Shown here: positions 1 through 6,055 of the stretch, piece by piece | Position numbering within the stretch: position 1 is the stretch's first letter | Layout of the letters: every line of letters starts with the position of its first letter | Source of the DNA: Planctomycetaceae bacterium | GTDB taxonomy: Bacteria > Planctomycetota > Phycisphaerae > Phycisphaerales > SM1A02 | Reading direction: 5' to 3' | Assembly (NCBI GenBank): GCA_002737585.1 | Contig: NSIA01000198.1 | Location: 1 to 11,549, forward strand | DNA length: 11,549 nucleotides | The notes under the pieces: model-generated | Database searches by the model: none | Told to the model about the DNA's origin: nothing | Seen by the model: the letters and a program-made list of their open reading frames with translations, nothing else | Position numbers and translations under genes: made by a program

Positions 1-55
1 CCGCCTGACGCAGCTTGTTGACGATCTCCTCCGCCTTGAAACGCTTGCCTGGCAT
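1..55 (-). CDS. IS3-family transposase OrfA, N-terminal fragment cut by the window edge
   Basis: Only the first 18 codons are inside the window. They read MPGKRFKAEEIVNKLRQA, the usual opening of OrfA proteins of IS3-family insertion sequences (IS407/IS51-like groups), where it begins the helix-turn-helix that binds the IS ends. OrfA is normally joined by a -1 frameshift to the DDE-domain OrfB, which would lie outside the window to the left. The ATG at 55-53 is preceded by a strong AGGAGG Shine-Dalgarno about 8 nt upstream, unlike most host genes here, which fits a gene of foreign origin. Whether the element is intact cannot be seen. Confidence 0.85.
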   Translation of the reverse strand, partial: MPGKRFKAEEIVNKLRQA

Positions 56-75
56 GACCTGACCTCCTGAAATGC

Positions 76-100
76 GCCGGATACCAAAATCCGGCTTGGT
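76..100 (-). repeat. Overlapping inverted repeats inside the IS end
   Basis: GCCGGAT (76-82) pairs perfectly with ATCCGGC (89-95) around a six-base loop. Five bases of that loop, ACCAA (83-87), can instead pair with TTGGT (96-100). In a minus-strand transcript the two hairpins compete. IS elements often carry structure upstream of the transposase that blocks translation when transcription enters from outside; that role here is inferred, and transposase binding is an alternative. Confidence 0.5.
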
Positions 101-122
101 ACGGTTTCAGGGGGGAAGGTCA

Positions 123-148
123 GCTGTTCGCAACCACTCTTGAAGTAG
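123..148. repeat. Direct repeat, left copy (partner at 1371-1396)
   Basis: These 26 bases match 1371-1396 at 25 of 26 positions in the same orientation; the only difference is C at 129 against T at 1377. The right copy includes the last three bases of the tRNA-fMet gene and its immediate 3' flank. The left copy is not attached to a tRNA. The two copies are 1248 bp apart and enclose the attC-bearing module, so they may be the ends of an integrated segment or a duplicated tRNA flank. Confidence 0.85.
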
Positions 149-159
149 TGTGTGGGGGT

Positions 160-251
160 GCCTAACGGCCGCGATCACCCATGTCGCCGCCAAAAAACTA
201 CGATTCAAATTTGCGGTCGACCGGCGACTTGGGTGCATCGCTTGGTTAGCC
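160..251 (-). other. attC: Putative integron attC recombination site
   Basis: Read on the minus strand the site opens with GGCTAAC (251-245) and closes with GTTAGGC (166-160). The second box fits the attC R' consensus GTTRRRY exactly and the first misses RYYYAAC by one base; six of seven box positions pair. Inside are unpaired spacers of 4 and 5 nt (241-244, 167-171), then an imperfect stem: 172-175 with 237-240, one extrahelical base at 236, 176-181 with 230-235, a T-T mismatch (182/229), and 183-189 with 222-228, closing on a 32-nt loop. R box, unpaired spacer, L box with an extra base on one arm, and a variable loop are the defining attC architecture. The membrane gene's TAA stop lies inside the first box, a frequent arrangement in gene cassettes. 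Confidence 0.75.
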
Positions 252-743
252 GACGTCTTGGGTCTCGGACTGCTTAGTTGCGGATTCACTCAGTGCTTTT
301 CTGGAGTCGAGCCAGACAGTGAGCCAAGTGTATCCAAACGCGTTAAAGGCCATCACCCATGATTGAAACAAGCTGGCGCCCACGTTGCCGTCCAATGATG
401 ATTGAGGACGTGTGGCGTCTGGGAGTGTTTTTGCCATGATTAGACCAAACATGAAAGTCGCAAGGATGGGGCCCCAGTAGGTGAGTAACCCCCAAGCGAA
501 CCCGGCTGTGGCACTGGTTCTTCGGTGTGGCGGGGTGCGATCTAACTGATGATCTGACCATCCGGGGCCAGCGAGAAAGCCAATTGCGATGCCCTGTAGA
601 GCGATAAGCCAAATGAACAGGGCCCATGCTGTCGATCCTTCGCTGAGGCTTTGAAGCATCGCGAGAGCACCAAGCGCTAGGTTGCCAGATGCAATCCAAC
701 CAGCTCGTTTGCGAATTGCGACGATTTCAGTAGTTGTTTTCAT
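246..743 (-). CDS. Small four-helix membrane protein, probable integron cassette gene
   Basis: I do not recognise the family. The 165-residue protein has a short basic N-terminus (RKR at 11-13) and four likely membrane helices at about 15-33, 38-59, 78-104 and 123-145. Positive charges between helices 2 and 3 (RTPPHRR) and after helix 4 suggest both ends face the cytoplasm. I chose the ATG at 743-741; it overlaps the TGA of the preceding 83-codon gene as ATGA, suggesting translational coupling. An in-frame TTG at 764 would add seven residues. No clear Shine-Dalgarno is present. The TAA stop at 248-246 sits within the outer box of the attC-like site, so the gene fits the compact layout of a cassette. 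Function unknown; that it is really expressed is inferred from reading-frame length and the hydropathy pattern. Confidence 0.6.
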   Translation of the reverse strand: MKTTTEIVAIRKRAGWIASGNLALGALAMLQSLSEGSTAWALFIWLIALQGIAIGFLAGPGWSDHQLDRTPPHRRTSATAGFAWGLLTYWGPILATFMFGLIMAKTLPDATRPQSSLDGNVGASLFQSWVMAFNAFGYTWLTVWLDSRKALSESATKQSETQDVG

Positions 744-991
744 CGAGAGTTTCGTGAGGGGCAAATTCTCGTGTGTCGGATAACCACTGATTGGGTTGAT
801 TTCCGAACAAGTCGACGCGGGAGCACGATATCCGGTTCCGCCGAAATGACGCGCGGATCAACGCCCAGCATCACGCCCTCGACGGTCCAGTCAGCGACCC
901 CGTCATCTGGAATCGCGATCTCGCGCGACTTCACCCAGGTGAGGAGCGTTTCGATCGGGTGCGGGGTGACGGAGTAGCGCTGCGTGGACAT
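740..991 (-). pseudogene. Truncated DUF262 (GmrS-like) N-terminus joined to unrelated sequence
   Basis: Residues 1-28 (ending in WVKSREIAIP) are a clear DUF262 N-terminus, the family of GmrSD-type modification-dependent restriction proteins and related defence proteins. In intact members this is followed by EIQRPFVW and then by the DGQQR motif; here residue 29 onward (DDGVADWTVEGVML...) has neither, and the frame stops after 83 codons, far short of the roughly 350-700 residues of complete proteins. The junction is near position 907. The key DGQQR motif is absent, so nuclease/NTPase function is not expected. It could be the scar of a deletion, or a small gene that borrowed start signals. The TGA overlaps the ATG of the membrane gene. 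The ATG at 991-989 has only weak purine-rich sequence ahead of it. Confidence 0.6.
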
Positions 992-1322
992 GCTGTGGAT
1001 CTCGATCCCCCGAAGTTCGATCTCTCAATTTCCACGACCACTCCGGAGTCGTTAAATCATAACTCGCGTGGAAATCGCCCGCGGGTCGCCGTTCGCACCG
1101 GCTCGGCCCCGCCCCGGCGCTCCCGACCCCGGGGGTAGCGACCCCTCCAGCGGGCCCGACCCAGACTTAACCCGGCACCCTCCCGCGGAGAGACCCGGAG
1201 AGACTTTCGGCCCATCCGGTCGGCCAGTGGGGGAGTCCGGGCGACCACGTGGTTAAGACTCCGAGACTCGCCGCGACCGCCCGCCCTGGCCCACCCCTCG
1301 AAATCCCTGCGTACAACGCGAA
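992..1322. other. Intergenic stretch without a supportable gene; very GC-rich core
   Basis: I see no convincing coding sequence between the DUF262 fragment and the tRNA terminator; open frames here have the composition of random GC-rich DNA. In 1081-1140, 51 of 60 bases are G or C, well above the surroundings. A perfect 10-bp palindrome, ACTCCGGAGT, lies at 1040-1049, upstream of the DUF262 fragment on its strand. Boxes ACTTAAC (1165-1171) and GTTAAGA (1252-1258) are spaced like a second attC site on the minus strand, but the arms between them pair poorly. Confidence 0.6.
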
Positions 1323-1349
1323 AGACGCGCCCTCATGGAGGACGCGTCT
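1323..1349 (-). terminator. Hairpin terminator of the tRNA-fMet transcript
   Basis: A 7-bp stem (1323-1329 with 1343-1349), one C-A mismatch, then four more pairs (1331-1334 with 1338-1341) close on a 3-nt loop. On the minus strand the stem is followed by a short T run (TCTTTCG). It lies about 45 nt beyond the tRNA 3' end, a sensible place for a tRNA terminator. The T tract is short, so it may act as an imperfect intrinsic terminator or 3' processing barrier. Confidence 0.6.
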
Positions 1350-1370
1350 CTCGTGCGTTTGGCGAGGGCT

Positions 1371-1393
1371 GCTGTTTGCAACCACTCTTGAAG

Positions 1394-1396
<3 letters not shown>
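1371..1396. repeat. Direct repeat, right copy, abutting the tRNA 3' end
   Basis: This is the partner of 123-148 (25 of 26 identical). It covers the last three bases of the tRNA gene (1394-1396) and the 23 bases downstream of the tRNA. Integrative elements often create such repeats at tRNA 3' ends, although the usual overlap with the tRNA is much longer than three bases, so an att-site reading is only tentative. Confidence 0.85.
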
Positions 1397-1467
<71 letters not shown>

Positions 1468-1480
1468 ATACGAAGGGGCA

Positions 1481-1508
1481 ATTATAACGAAATTCGCATG
1501 GATGTCAA
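1481..1508 (-). promoter_or_regulatory. Consensus sigma-70 promoter for tRNA-fMet
   Basis: On the minus strand TTGACA (1508-1503) and TATAAT (1486-1481) match both consensus hexamers exactly, separated by 16 bp. The predicted start at about 1474 is seven bases before the mature tRNA 5' end at 1467. It lies immediately downstream of the terC stop codon, so it makes the tRNA independent of the gap-terC transcript. Confidence 0.9.
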
Positions 1509-1543
1509 GGTGCTTGTTCCGTAGGCGTATCGCACCGCCTCAG

Positions 1544-2629
1544 TCACGCCGCCGCATGCTTCTTCGGCAACATCACGCTGAGCACCATGCTGCCGCCGAT
1601 CACGCCCACGATAAATGCCAGCGACCATCCCATCGGGAAGTGCCCTTCCCAACTCGCCGGATACCAACTCTCCGGAAGCGTCATCTTGATGCCCACAAAG
1701 ACCAGCACGATGCCCAGGCCGTACTTCAGCATGTGGAACTTGTCGTGCGCGCCAGCCAGCAAGAAGTACAGACTGCGCAGGCCAAGGATGGCAAAGACGT
1801 TACTGGTGAAGACGATGAACGGCTCTTTGGTCACCGCAAAAATCGCTGGGACACTGTCCACTGCAAAGACGATGTCGCTCACCTCGATCATGATCAGCGC
1901 CACAAAGAGCGGCGTGCCAACCCAGCGCAGCGCCTGCTTGCCAGTGCCGTGTGGATCAGGCGCAAGCTCCTTCACAAAGAAGTTCTGGCCGTGGAACTTG
2001 GAGGTCAGCGGCACAAACCGCCGTAGCAATTTCAGGATCGGATTGTGCTCCGGATCCTTCTCTTTCTCCGGGGCAAAGATGATCTTGATGCCCGTGAACA
2101 CCAAGAAAGCACCAAAGACAATCACTACGGCCTTGTACTGAATGAGCGCCGCGCCGATCGCAATGAACACCGCTCGGAACGCCAACGCGCCCAAGATGCC
2201 ATAGAACAAGATGCGATGCTGCAGCGTGGAAGGAATATTGAAGAACCCAAATATCACCACGAACACAAACATGTTGTCCACTGAAAGGCTCTGCTCCACC
2301 ACAAAGCCAGTGAGGAACTGCAACGCCACTTCCTTGGCTGCAACGGCGGGGGAGAGATAGCCAGCGGCAAGCACTGATTCAACGCGATCTGCTTGTGGGA
2401 ATCGGTAACTGCAGTACCACCACAGCAAGCCGCAGAACACCACGGCAAGCGACATCCAGATGCACGTCCACGTGGTTGCCTCCTTCATAGAGACAGCATG
2501 CGCCTTGCGATGAAACACACCCAAGTCCAGCGCAAGCAGCACGAACACGAATGCCGTAAAGCCTGCGTAGAAACCCCAATACTCCGCGAAGGGGAAGAGG
2601 ATGCTCTCGTTGGCTAAGAGTGTCATCAT
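1544..2629 (-). CDS. TerC/Alx-family integral membrane protein, probable metal (manganese) exporter
   Basis: The 361-residue protein is a full-length member of the TerC family, closest in layout to Escherichia coli Alx, which exports manganese. Two family signatures are intact: EQSLSVDNMFVF at about 112-123 and EVSDIVFAVDSVP at 249-261, both with the conserved aspartates thought to handle the cation in the membrane. Hydrophobic helices occupy roughly 17-39, 55-74, 103-132, 138-187, 237-263, 270-293, 302-316 and 333-354. Start ATG at 2629-2627 (a second ATG follows directly); no Shine-Dalgarno is evident, and the gene begins only 10 bp after the gap stop, so it is probably read from the gap transcript. 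No riboswitch of the yybP-ykoY type is possible in such a short gap. Substrate is inferred from the family, where tellurite resistance is also reported. Confidence 0.85.
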   Translation of the reverse strand: MMTLLANESILFPFAEYWGFYAGFTAFVFVLLALDLGVFHRKAHAVSMKEATTWTCIWMSLAVVFCGLLWWYCSYRFPQADRVESVLAAGYLSPAVAAKEVALQFLTGFVVEQSLSVDNMFVFVVIFGFFNIPSTLQHRILFYGILGALAFRAVFIAIGAALIQYKAVVIVFGAFLVFTGIKIIFAPEKEKDPEHNPILKLLRRFVPLTSKFHGQNFFVKELAPDPHGTGKQALRWVGTPLFVALIMIEVSDIVFAVDSVPAIFAVTKEPFIVFTSNVFAILGLRSLYFLLAGAHDKFHMLKYGLGIVLVFVGIKMTLPESWYPASWEGHFPMGWSLAFIVGVIGGSMVLSVMLPKKHAAA

Positions 2630-2639
2630 GTTTGGTTAC

Positions 2640-3653
2640 TCACAGCCCGCGTGAAGCGAGGTACTTCATCATGTCTACGCAACGGTGCGAGTAGCCCGAC
2701 TCATTGTCGTACCAACTCACCACCTTGAAGAAACGATCATTCAGTTGGATGCCCGCAAGCGAGTCCAAGATGGAACTGCGCGGATCGCTCATGAAATCGC
2801 TGGAAACCACTTCTTCGTCCGTGTAGCCAAGGACATCCTTCATAGCGCCATCGGCGGCAGCCTTCATGGCGGCGTTGATGGCCTCCATGCTGGTTGGCTT
2901 GGTGGAACGGAAGGTGAGGTCAACGCAACTCACGTTGGCGGTCGGCACGCGGAAGCTCATACCGGTGAGCTTGCCCTTCACTTCTGGAATGCACAAGGCG
3001 CAGGCCTTTGCTGCACCCGTCGATGCCGGAATGATGTTCATGTACGCGTTGCGTCCGCCGCGCCAGTCCTTCTTGGACGGACCGTCTTGCGTGGGCTGCG
3101 TGGCCGTGACTGCGTGAATGGTTGACATGAGGCCTTCCTCAATGCCGCAGAGGCCAATCAGCACCTTCACCACCGGCGCAAGACAGTTGGTGGTGCAACT
3201 GGCATTGGAGATGATGGCGTCCTTGGCTGGGTCGTACTGCTCGTGATTCACCTTGTAGACAAAGGTGCGAATCTTGTCGTCGCTCTTAGTGGGCGCACTG
3301 ATGATGACGCGCTTGGCGCCCGCGGCAAGGTGCTGGCTCGCGCCTTCGAAATCAACGAAGCGTCCCGTGGACTCCAGAACGATGTCCACTCCAAGCGTCT
3401 TCCATGGAAGCTTGGAAGGCTCCTTCTCACTCAGGCACAAGGTCTTCTGACCGTTGCACTCAAACCCGTCCGCCGTCGCGGTGACGCGGTGACCGAATCG
3501 ACCATGCATGGTGTCATAGTTCACAAGGTAGGCAAGGCTGTCCGAGGGGACAAGGTCATTCACCGCCACCACTTCGATGCCCTGTTCAAGGCATGCGCGG
3601 TAGACAAGGCGACCGATGCGACCGAAACCGTTGATGGCGATGCGAAGTGCCAT
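2640..3653 (-). CDS. gap: Glyceraldehyde-3-phosphate dehydrogenase, type I
   Basis: A complete 337-residue cytosolic GAPDH that converts glyceraldehyde 3-phosphate, NAD+ and phosphate to 1,3-bisphosphoglycerate. The N-terminal Rossmann motif INGFGRIGR is at 7-15, and the acidic residue of VNDL (Asp33) indicates NAD+ preference. The catalytic Cys153 is in SNASCTTNC and its partner His180 is in STIHAVTATQ; WYDNESGYS is near the C-terminus. The ATG at 3653-3651 has a good Shine-Dalgarno (AGGAGC about 8 nt upstream), one of the few clear sites in the window. The 153-bp upstream gap holds a hairpin at 3685-3703. terC follows after 10 bp, so the two are likely co-transcribed. Confidence 0.97.
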   Translation of the reverse strand: MALRIAINGFGRIGRLVYRACLEQGIEVVAVNDLVPSDSLAYLVNYDTMHGRFGHRVTATADGFECNGQKTLCLSEKEPSKLPWKTLGVDIVLESTGRFVDFEGASQHLAAGAKRVIISAPTKSDDKIRTFVYKVNHEQYDPAKDAIISNASCTTNCLAPVVKVLIGLCGIEEGLMSTIHAVTATQPTQDGPSKKDWRGGRNAYMNIIPASTGAAKACALCIPEVKGKLTGMSFRVPTANVSCVDLTFRSTKPTSMEAINAAMKAAADGAMKDVLGYTDEEVVSSDFMSDPRSSILDSLAGIQLNDRFFKVVSWYDNESGYSHRCVDMMKYLASRGL

Positions 3654-3684
3654 GGATGGAGCTCCTGCTTCCTAAGAAATGCGA

Positions 3685-3703
3685 ACCCGCGCATCCGGCG
3701 GGT
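3685..3703 (-). promoter_or_regulatory. Inverted repeat in the gap leader
   Basis: ACCCGC (3685-3690) and GCGGGT (3698-3703) form a perfect 6-bp stem with a 7-nt loop, about 30 nt before the gap start codon. A TATCCT box on the minus strand (3718-3713) would place a transcript start near 3706, putting the hairpin at the extreme 5' end of the mRNA. It could stabilise the message or be a regulator binding site. There is no convincing -35 element, so the promoter part is weak. Confidence 0.4.
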
Positions 3704-3806
3704 AGGGGGAACAGGATATCCGCGTCTTGAGTGCAGGGAGCGGCTTGAATAGTGCGGCGTGGGCGCGGCGCGGGCTCAACGCGGGCACCTCATTCGCCCA
3801 AACCGA

Positions 3807-4727
3807 TCACCCCGCGCTACCGGGAGCAGGCTTTCGCCGCGAAAATGCCACCGCCGCATCTAAGAGCCACGGGAATGCAGTGATGAGGCCAGCAGAAATG
3901 CGCGTCGGCACACTGGTCCAGATTTCCGTTCGCCGCGTGCCGATGGAACGTGCGATGGCGCGCGCCACTTTCTCCGGGCGTTGCACGAAGAACTTGGACA
4001 TCTCATGAATTGCATACAGCTGCCGAGCGTTCGGGGCGAGCGATTCGCGCACCACATCAAAGAACTCGGTGCGTGTGGTCACTGGGTGCACGCTTGAAAC
4101 CATGATGCCGTGCGGCCGCAACTCAAACGCCATGGCGCGCGCCATGTGTGCTTGCGCCGCTTTGCTAGCGCTGTACGCGCCGAATGCTGGCATGGTGAAC
4201 TTTGAAACACAACTCGAGCACATCAAGAGGTGACCGCCCCGCCCCGCAGCAATCAGTCGCCGGGCAGCATCGCTGCAGAGTTCGGCGCTTGCAAAGAAGT
4301 TGGTCTCAAACATGGCGCGAAGTTCTCCACTGGTGGTGGCGTGCACTGATCGCTCCATACCGTATCCAGCGTTGGCGTAGACAACATCAAAGCGCCCGAA
4401 CGCGCGCTCCGCTGCGTCAAGAATGGCGGCCGATGCGCCAACTTCCGCAACATCCATGGTGAGCATTTCCGTGCGCACCAGTCGCTTGGCTGCATCGGAT
4501 GCGCGCGCGGCAACTTCAGCAAGACGATCACGACGACGCGCCACAAGCACAAGGTCGTAGCCCATGCGCGCCAATTCGATGGCGGTGGCGGCACCAATGC
4601 CAGCGCTGGCGCCAGTGATGATGGCCACGGGGCGATCATGGCGGAGTGTTGTGCGCTGCGATTGGTGCACTACTGACGCAGATGGAGTGGACGTTGTCAC
4701 TTCCCTCACGATACCCGCCCCTCTCAT
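3807..4727 (-). CDS. Short-chain dehydrogenase/reductase of unknown substrate
   Basis: A classical SDR: cofactor motif TGASAGIG at 38-45, NAG at 119-121, structural Asn in ETNFF (143), catalytic Ser around 171-172, and YSASK (Tyr185, Lys189). Arginines after the second strand (LVARRRDRL, 62-69) suggest NADP(H). The ring of substrate-determining residues does not point to a known reaction. Length from the first ATG is 306 residues, with a 33-residue tail before the first strand that is longer and poorer in structure than usual; GTG codons at 4709 (after a purine-rich AGAGGGG) or at 4670 could be the true start. With the ATG start, only 14 bp separate it from the divergent channel gene. It lies 153 bp upstream of gap on the same strand. 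Confidence 0.85.
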   Translation of the reverse strand: MRGAGIVREVTTSTPSASVVHQSQRTTLRHDRPVAIITGASAGIGAATAIELARMGYDLVLVARRRDRLAEVAARASDAAKRLVRTEMLTMDVAEVGASAAILDAAERAFGRFDVVYANAGYGMERSVHATTSGELRAMFETNFFASAELCSDAARRLIAAGRGGHLLMCSSCVSKFTMPAFGAYSASKAAQAHMARAMAFELRPHGIMVSSVHPVTTRTEFFDVVRESLAPNARQLYAIHEMSKFFVQRPEKVARAIARSIGTRRTEIWTSVPTRISAGLITAFPWLLDAAVAFSRRKPAPGSAG

Positions 4728-4728
4728 C

Positions 4729-4734
4729 TATTCT
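4729..4734 (+). promoter_or_regulatory. Candidate -10 box of the receptor-channel gene
   Basis: TATTCT ends 7 nt before the ATG at 4742, with no Shine-Dalgarno between. The same TAnnnT spacing recurs before btpA, coaX and fabI, which is why I list it; by itself it would be weak. It implies a leaderless mRNA. Confidence 0.4.
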
Positions 4735-4741
4735 CTTTAAC

Positions 4742-6055
4742 ATGCACTGGCACCCTTCCGCAATTCTGTCACTTGTGTTGTGCGCCGTGATCGGCGGGCA
4801 TTCCGAGGCGTGTTCAACCACCTCCGCACCGTCCGAACGTGTATTGCTTGCGGATACTCAGGCGGAAAAATCCCTGCAACCGCCCGCTACTGAATCGGGG
4901 AGTACCCAGAAGGTGCCAGGGATAGCCGCGAATCCCGTTGGCACGCTTCACGTGGGAGAGCACGTCGTGCCGCTGGAGATTGGCGATGCACTTCCACCGC
5001 ATCAGCGCGGCATCAAACTCCGCGTTGGTGTTTGTGATCTTCCGCCGTGGACCATCGCGCCTACGGAATCCAGGCCCTACTGGTCAGGGCTTGGAGCGTT
5101 GGTATGGAAGAACACTGCTAAAAATCTTGGCATTGATTACACGCTATCCGTGCACACGTTTCCTAGACTTCTGGAGGCGGTAGCCAAGGGTGATATTGAT
5201 ATTGCCATGACGGGCATTCCAATCATTCCAGAGAATATCTCGCGATTTGGCATGACGCCACCCTTTGATCAAAGCGGAATCTCCATCGCAACGCGGGTTC
5301 ATAGCGCGCTGAGTTTCGCATCGGTCACCGAGCGAGTCATTGCCGCCGAGATCACCATTTGGTTGATTGCGCTGCTCGGATTCGCTGGACTATTTGGACT
5401 GATGTTCTGGCTCGTAGAGCGCAAGAAAAATCCAACCATCACTGGCTCAGGCTTACGCGGCTTTGGCGAGTCCATGTGGTGGAGCCTGACGACACTGGCA
5501 ACCGTGGGCTACGGCGACCGCGTTCCCACAACCGGTAAGGGCAAGATCATTGGTGCCCTGTGGATGGCGTCCGGATTTCTATTGATGACGATTGCTGCGG
5601 CCGTATTCACTTCCGCGCTCACCGCCGCTCAACTGCAGCCATTGGTGAAGAGTCCAACGGAACTCATCACTTCACGCGTCGGCGTTGCCATCGGAACAAC
5701 CGGGGACACGTATGCCACACGGGTCAATATTCCCGCCGTGCGCTTTGCCACCTTCGAACAAGCGATGACCGCACTGCGTGAAGAGCAAATCGATGCCATC
5801 GTGGGCTCCAGCACTACGCTTGCCTATTTGGTGGAGCAGTACCCCGGCGACCACATCACCGTGCTGCCCCGGCCACTACTGCGTGACTTTGTGAGCTTTG
5901 GCACTCGCTTTGGGATTGACCCCGCTCTCGAAAAGCGCATCGAACTGGAAGTTGTGAAATCGGCAGTATCAGCGGAATACAGCGCTATGCGCGCCGCGAT
6001 GCTCGGACGAGTTGACGCTGCCTCGGAACAGGATGAAAAGATGCAAACGCGCTGA
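4742..6055 (+). CDS. GluR0-type ligand-gated potassium channel (prokaryotic ionotropic receptor)
   Basis: A 437-residue predicted membrane receptor in which a periplasmic amino-acid-binding-protein domain is interrupted by a channel pore. From the ATG at 4742: a signal peptide (about 1-24, SAILSLVLCAVIG core), a polar linker, ligand-binding lobe S1 (about 92-187, opening RGIKLRVGV and containing DIDIAMTG), membrane helix 1 (about 200-225), a pore loop with WWSLTTLATVGYGDRVP (selectivity filter TVGYGD at 254-259), membrane helix 2 (about 270-293), and lobe S2 (about 303-423, with VGVAIGTTGDTY). This S1-M1-pore-M2-S2 order is that of Synechocystis GluR0, a glutamate-gated K+ channel, and is the prokaryotic precursor layout of animal glutamate receptors. 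An upstream ATG at 4646 would add 32 residues without a signal and overlap the divergent SDR, so I prefer 4742. The ligand is unknown. Confidence 0.9.
   Translation: MHWHPSAILSLVLCAVIGGHSEACSTTSAPSERVLLADTQAEKSLQPPATESGSTQKVPGIAANPVGTLHVGEHVVPLEIGDALPPHQRGIKLRVGVCDLPPWTIAPTESRPYWSGLGALVWKNTAKNLGIDYTLSVHTFPRLLEAVAKGDIDIAMTGIPIIPENISRFGMTPPFDQSGISIATRVHSALSFASVTERVIAAEITIWLIALLGFAGLFGLMFWLVERKKNPTITGSGLRGFGESMWWSLTTLATVGYGDRVPTTGKGKIIGALWMASGFLLMTIAAAVFTSALTAAQLQPLVKSPTELITSRVGVAIGTTGDTYATRVNIPAVRFATFEQAMTALREEQIDAIVGSSTTLAYLVEQYPGDHITVLPRPLLRDFVSFGTRFGIDPALEKRIELEVVKSAVSAEYSAMRAAMLGRVDAASEQDEKMQTR

Larger units (their letters stand above)
1..109 (-). mobile_element. IS3-family insertion sequence, one terminal region
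   Basis: The sequence upstream of OrfA ends, on the minus strand, in TGAAACCGTACC starting at 109. IS3 elements commonly begin with TGA or TGT and their terminal inverted repeat lies just upstream of orfA, so 109 is the likely boundary; the matching end and the target-site duplication are outside the window. Between the proposed tip and the OrfA start is a pair of overlapping inverted repeats (76-100). The boundary is an inference from family habit; the presence of the element rests on the OrfA peptide. Confidence 0.6.

Noticed and set aside
107..362. Small frames on both strands across the left repeat and attC site
   Set aside because: They run through the attC stem and the repeat, show no conserved pattern, and are better explained as structured non-coding DNA.
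1057..1385. Several open frames on both strands in the GC-rich stretch next to the tRNA
   Set aside because: They overlap one another, lack ribosome binding sites and family motifs, and follow from the scarcity of AT-rich stop codons in DNA with this composition.
1523..1540. Hairpin AGGCG/CGCCT just after the terC stop as a terminator
   Set aside because: Only five base pairs with an 8-nt loop and no T run on the minus strand.
1502..2617. Long plus-strand frames opposite terC
   Set aside because: They are antisense shadows; the minus-strand protein has clear TerC motifs and transmembrane pattern.
4646..4741. Upstream extension of the receptor-channel gene
   Set aside because: It would place 32 residues before a good signal peptide and overlap the divergent SDR coding region; the ATG at 4742 puts the signal peptide at the N-terminus.
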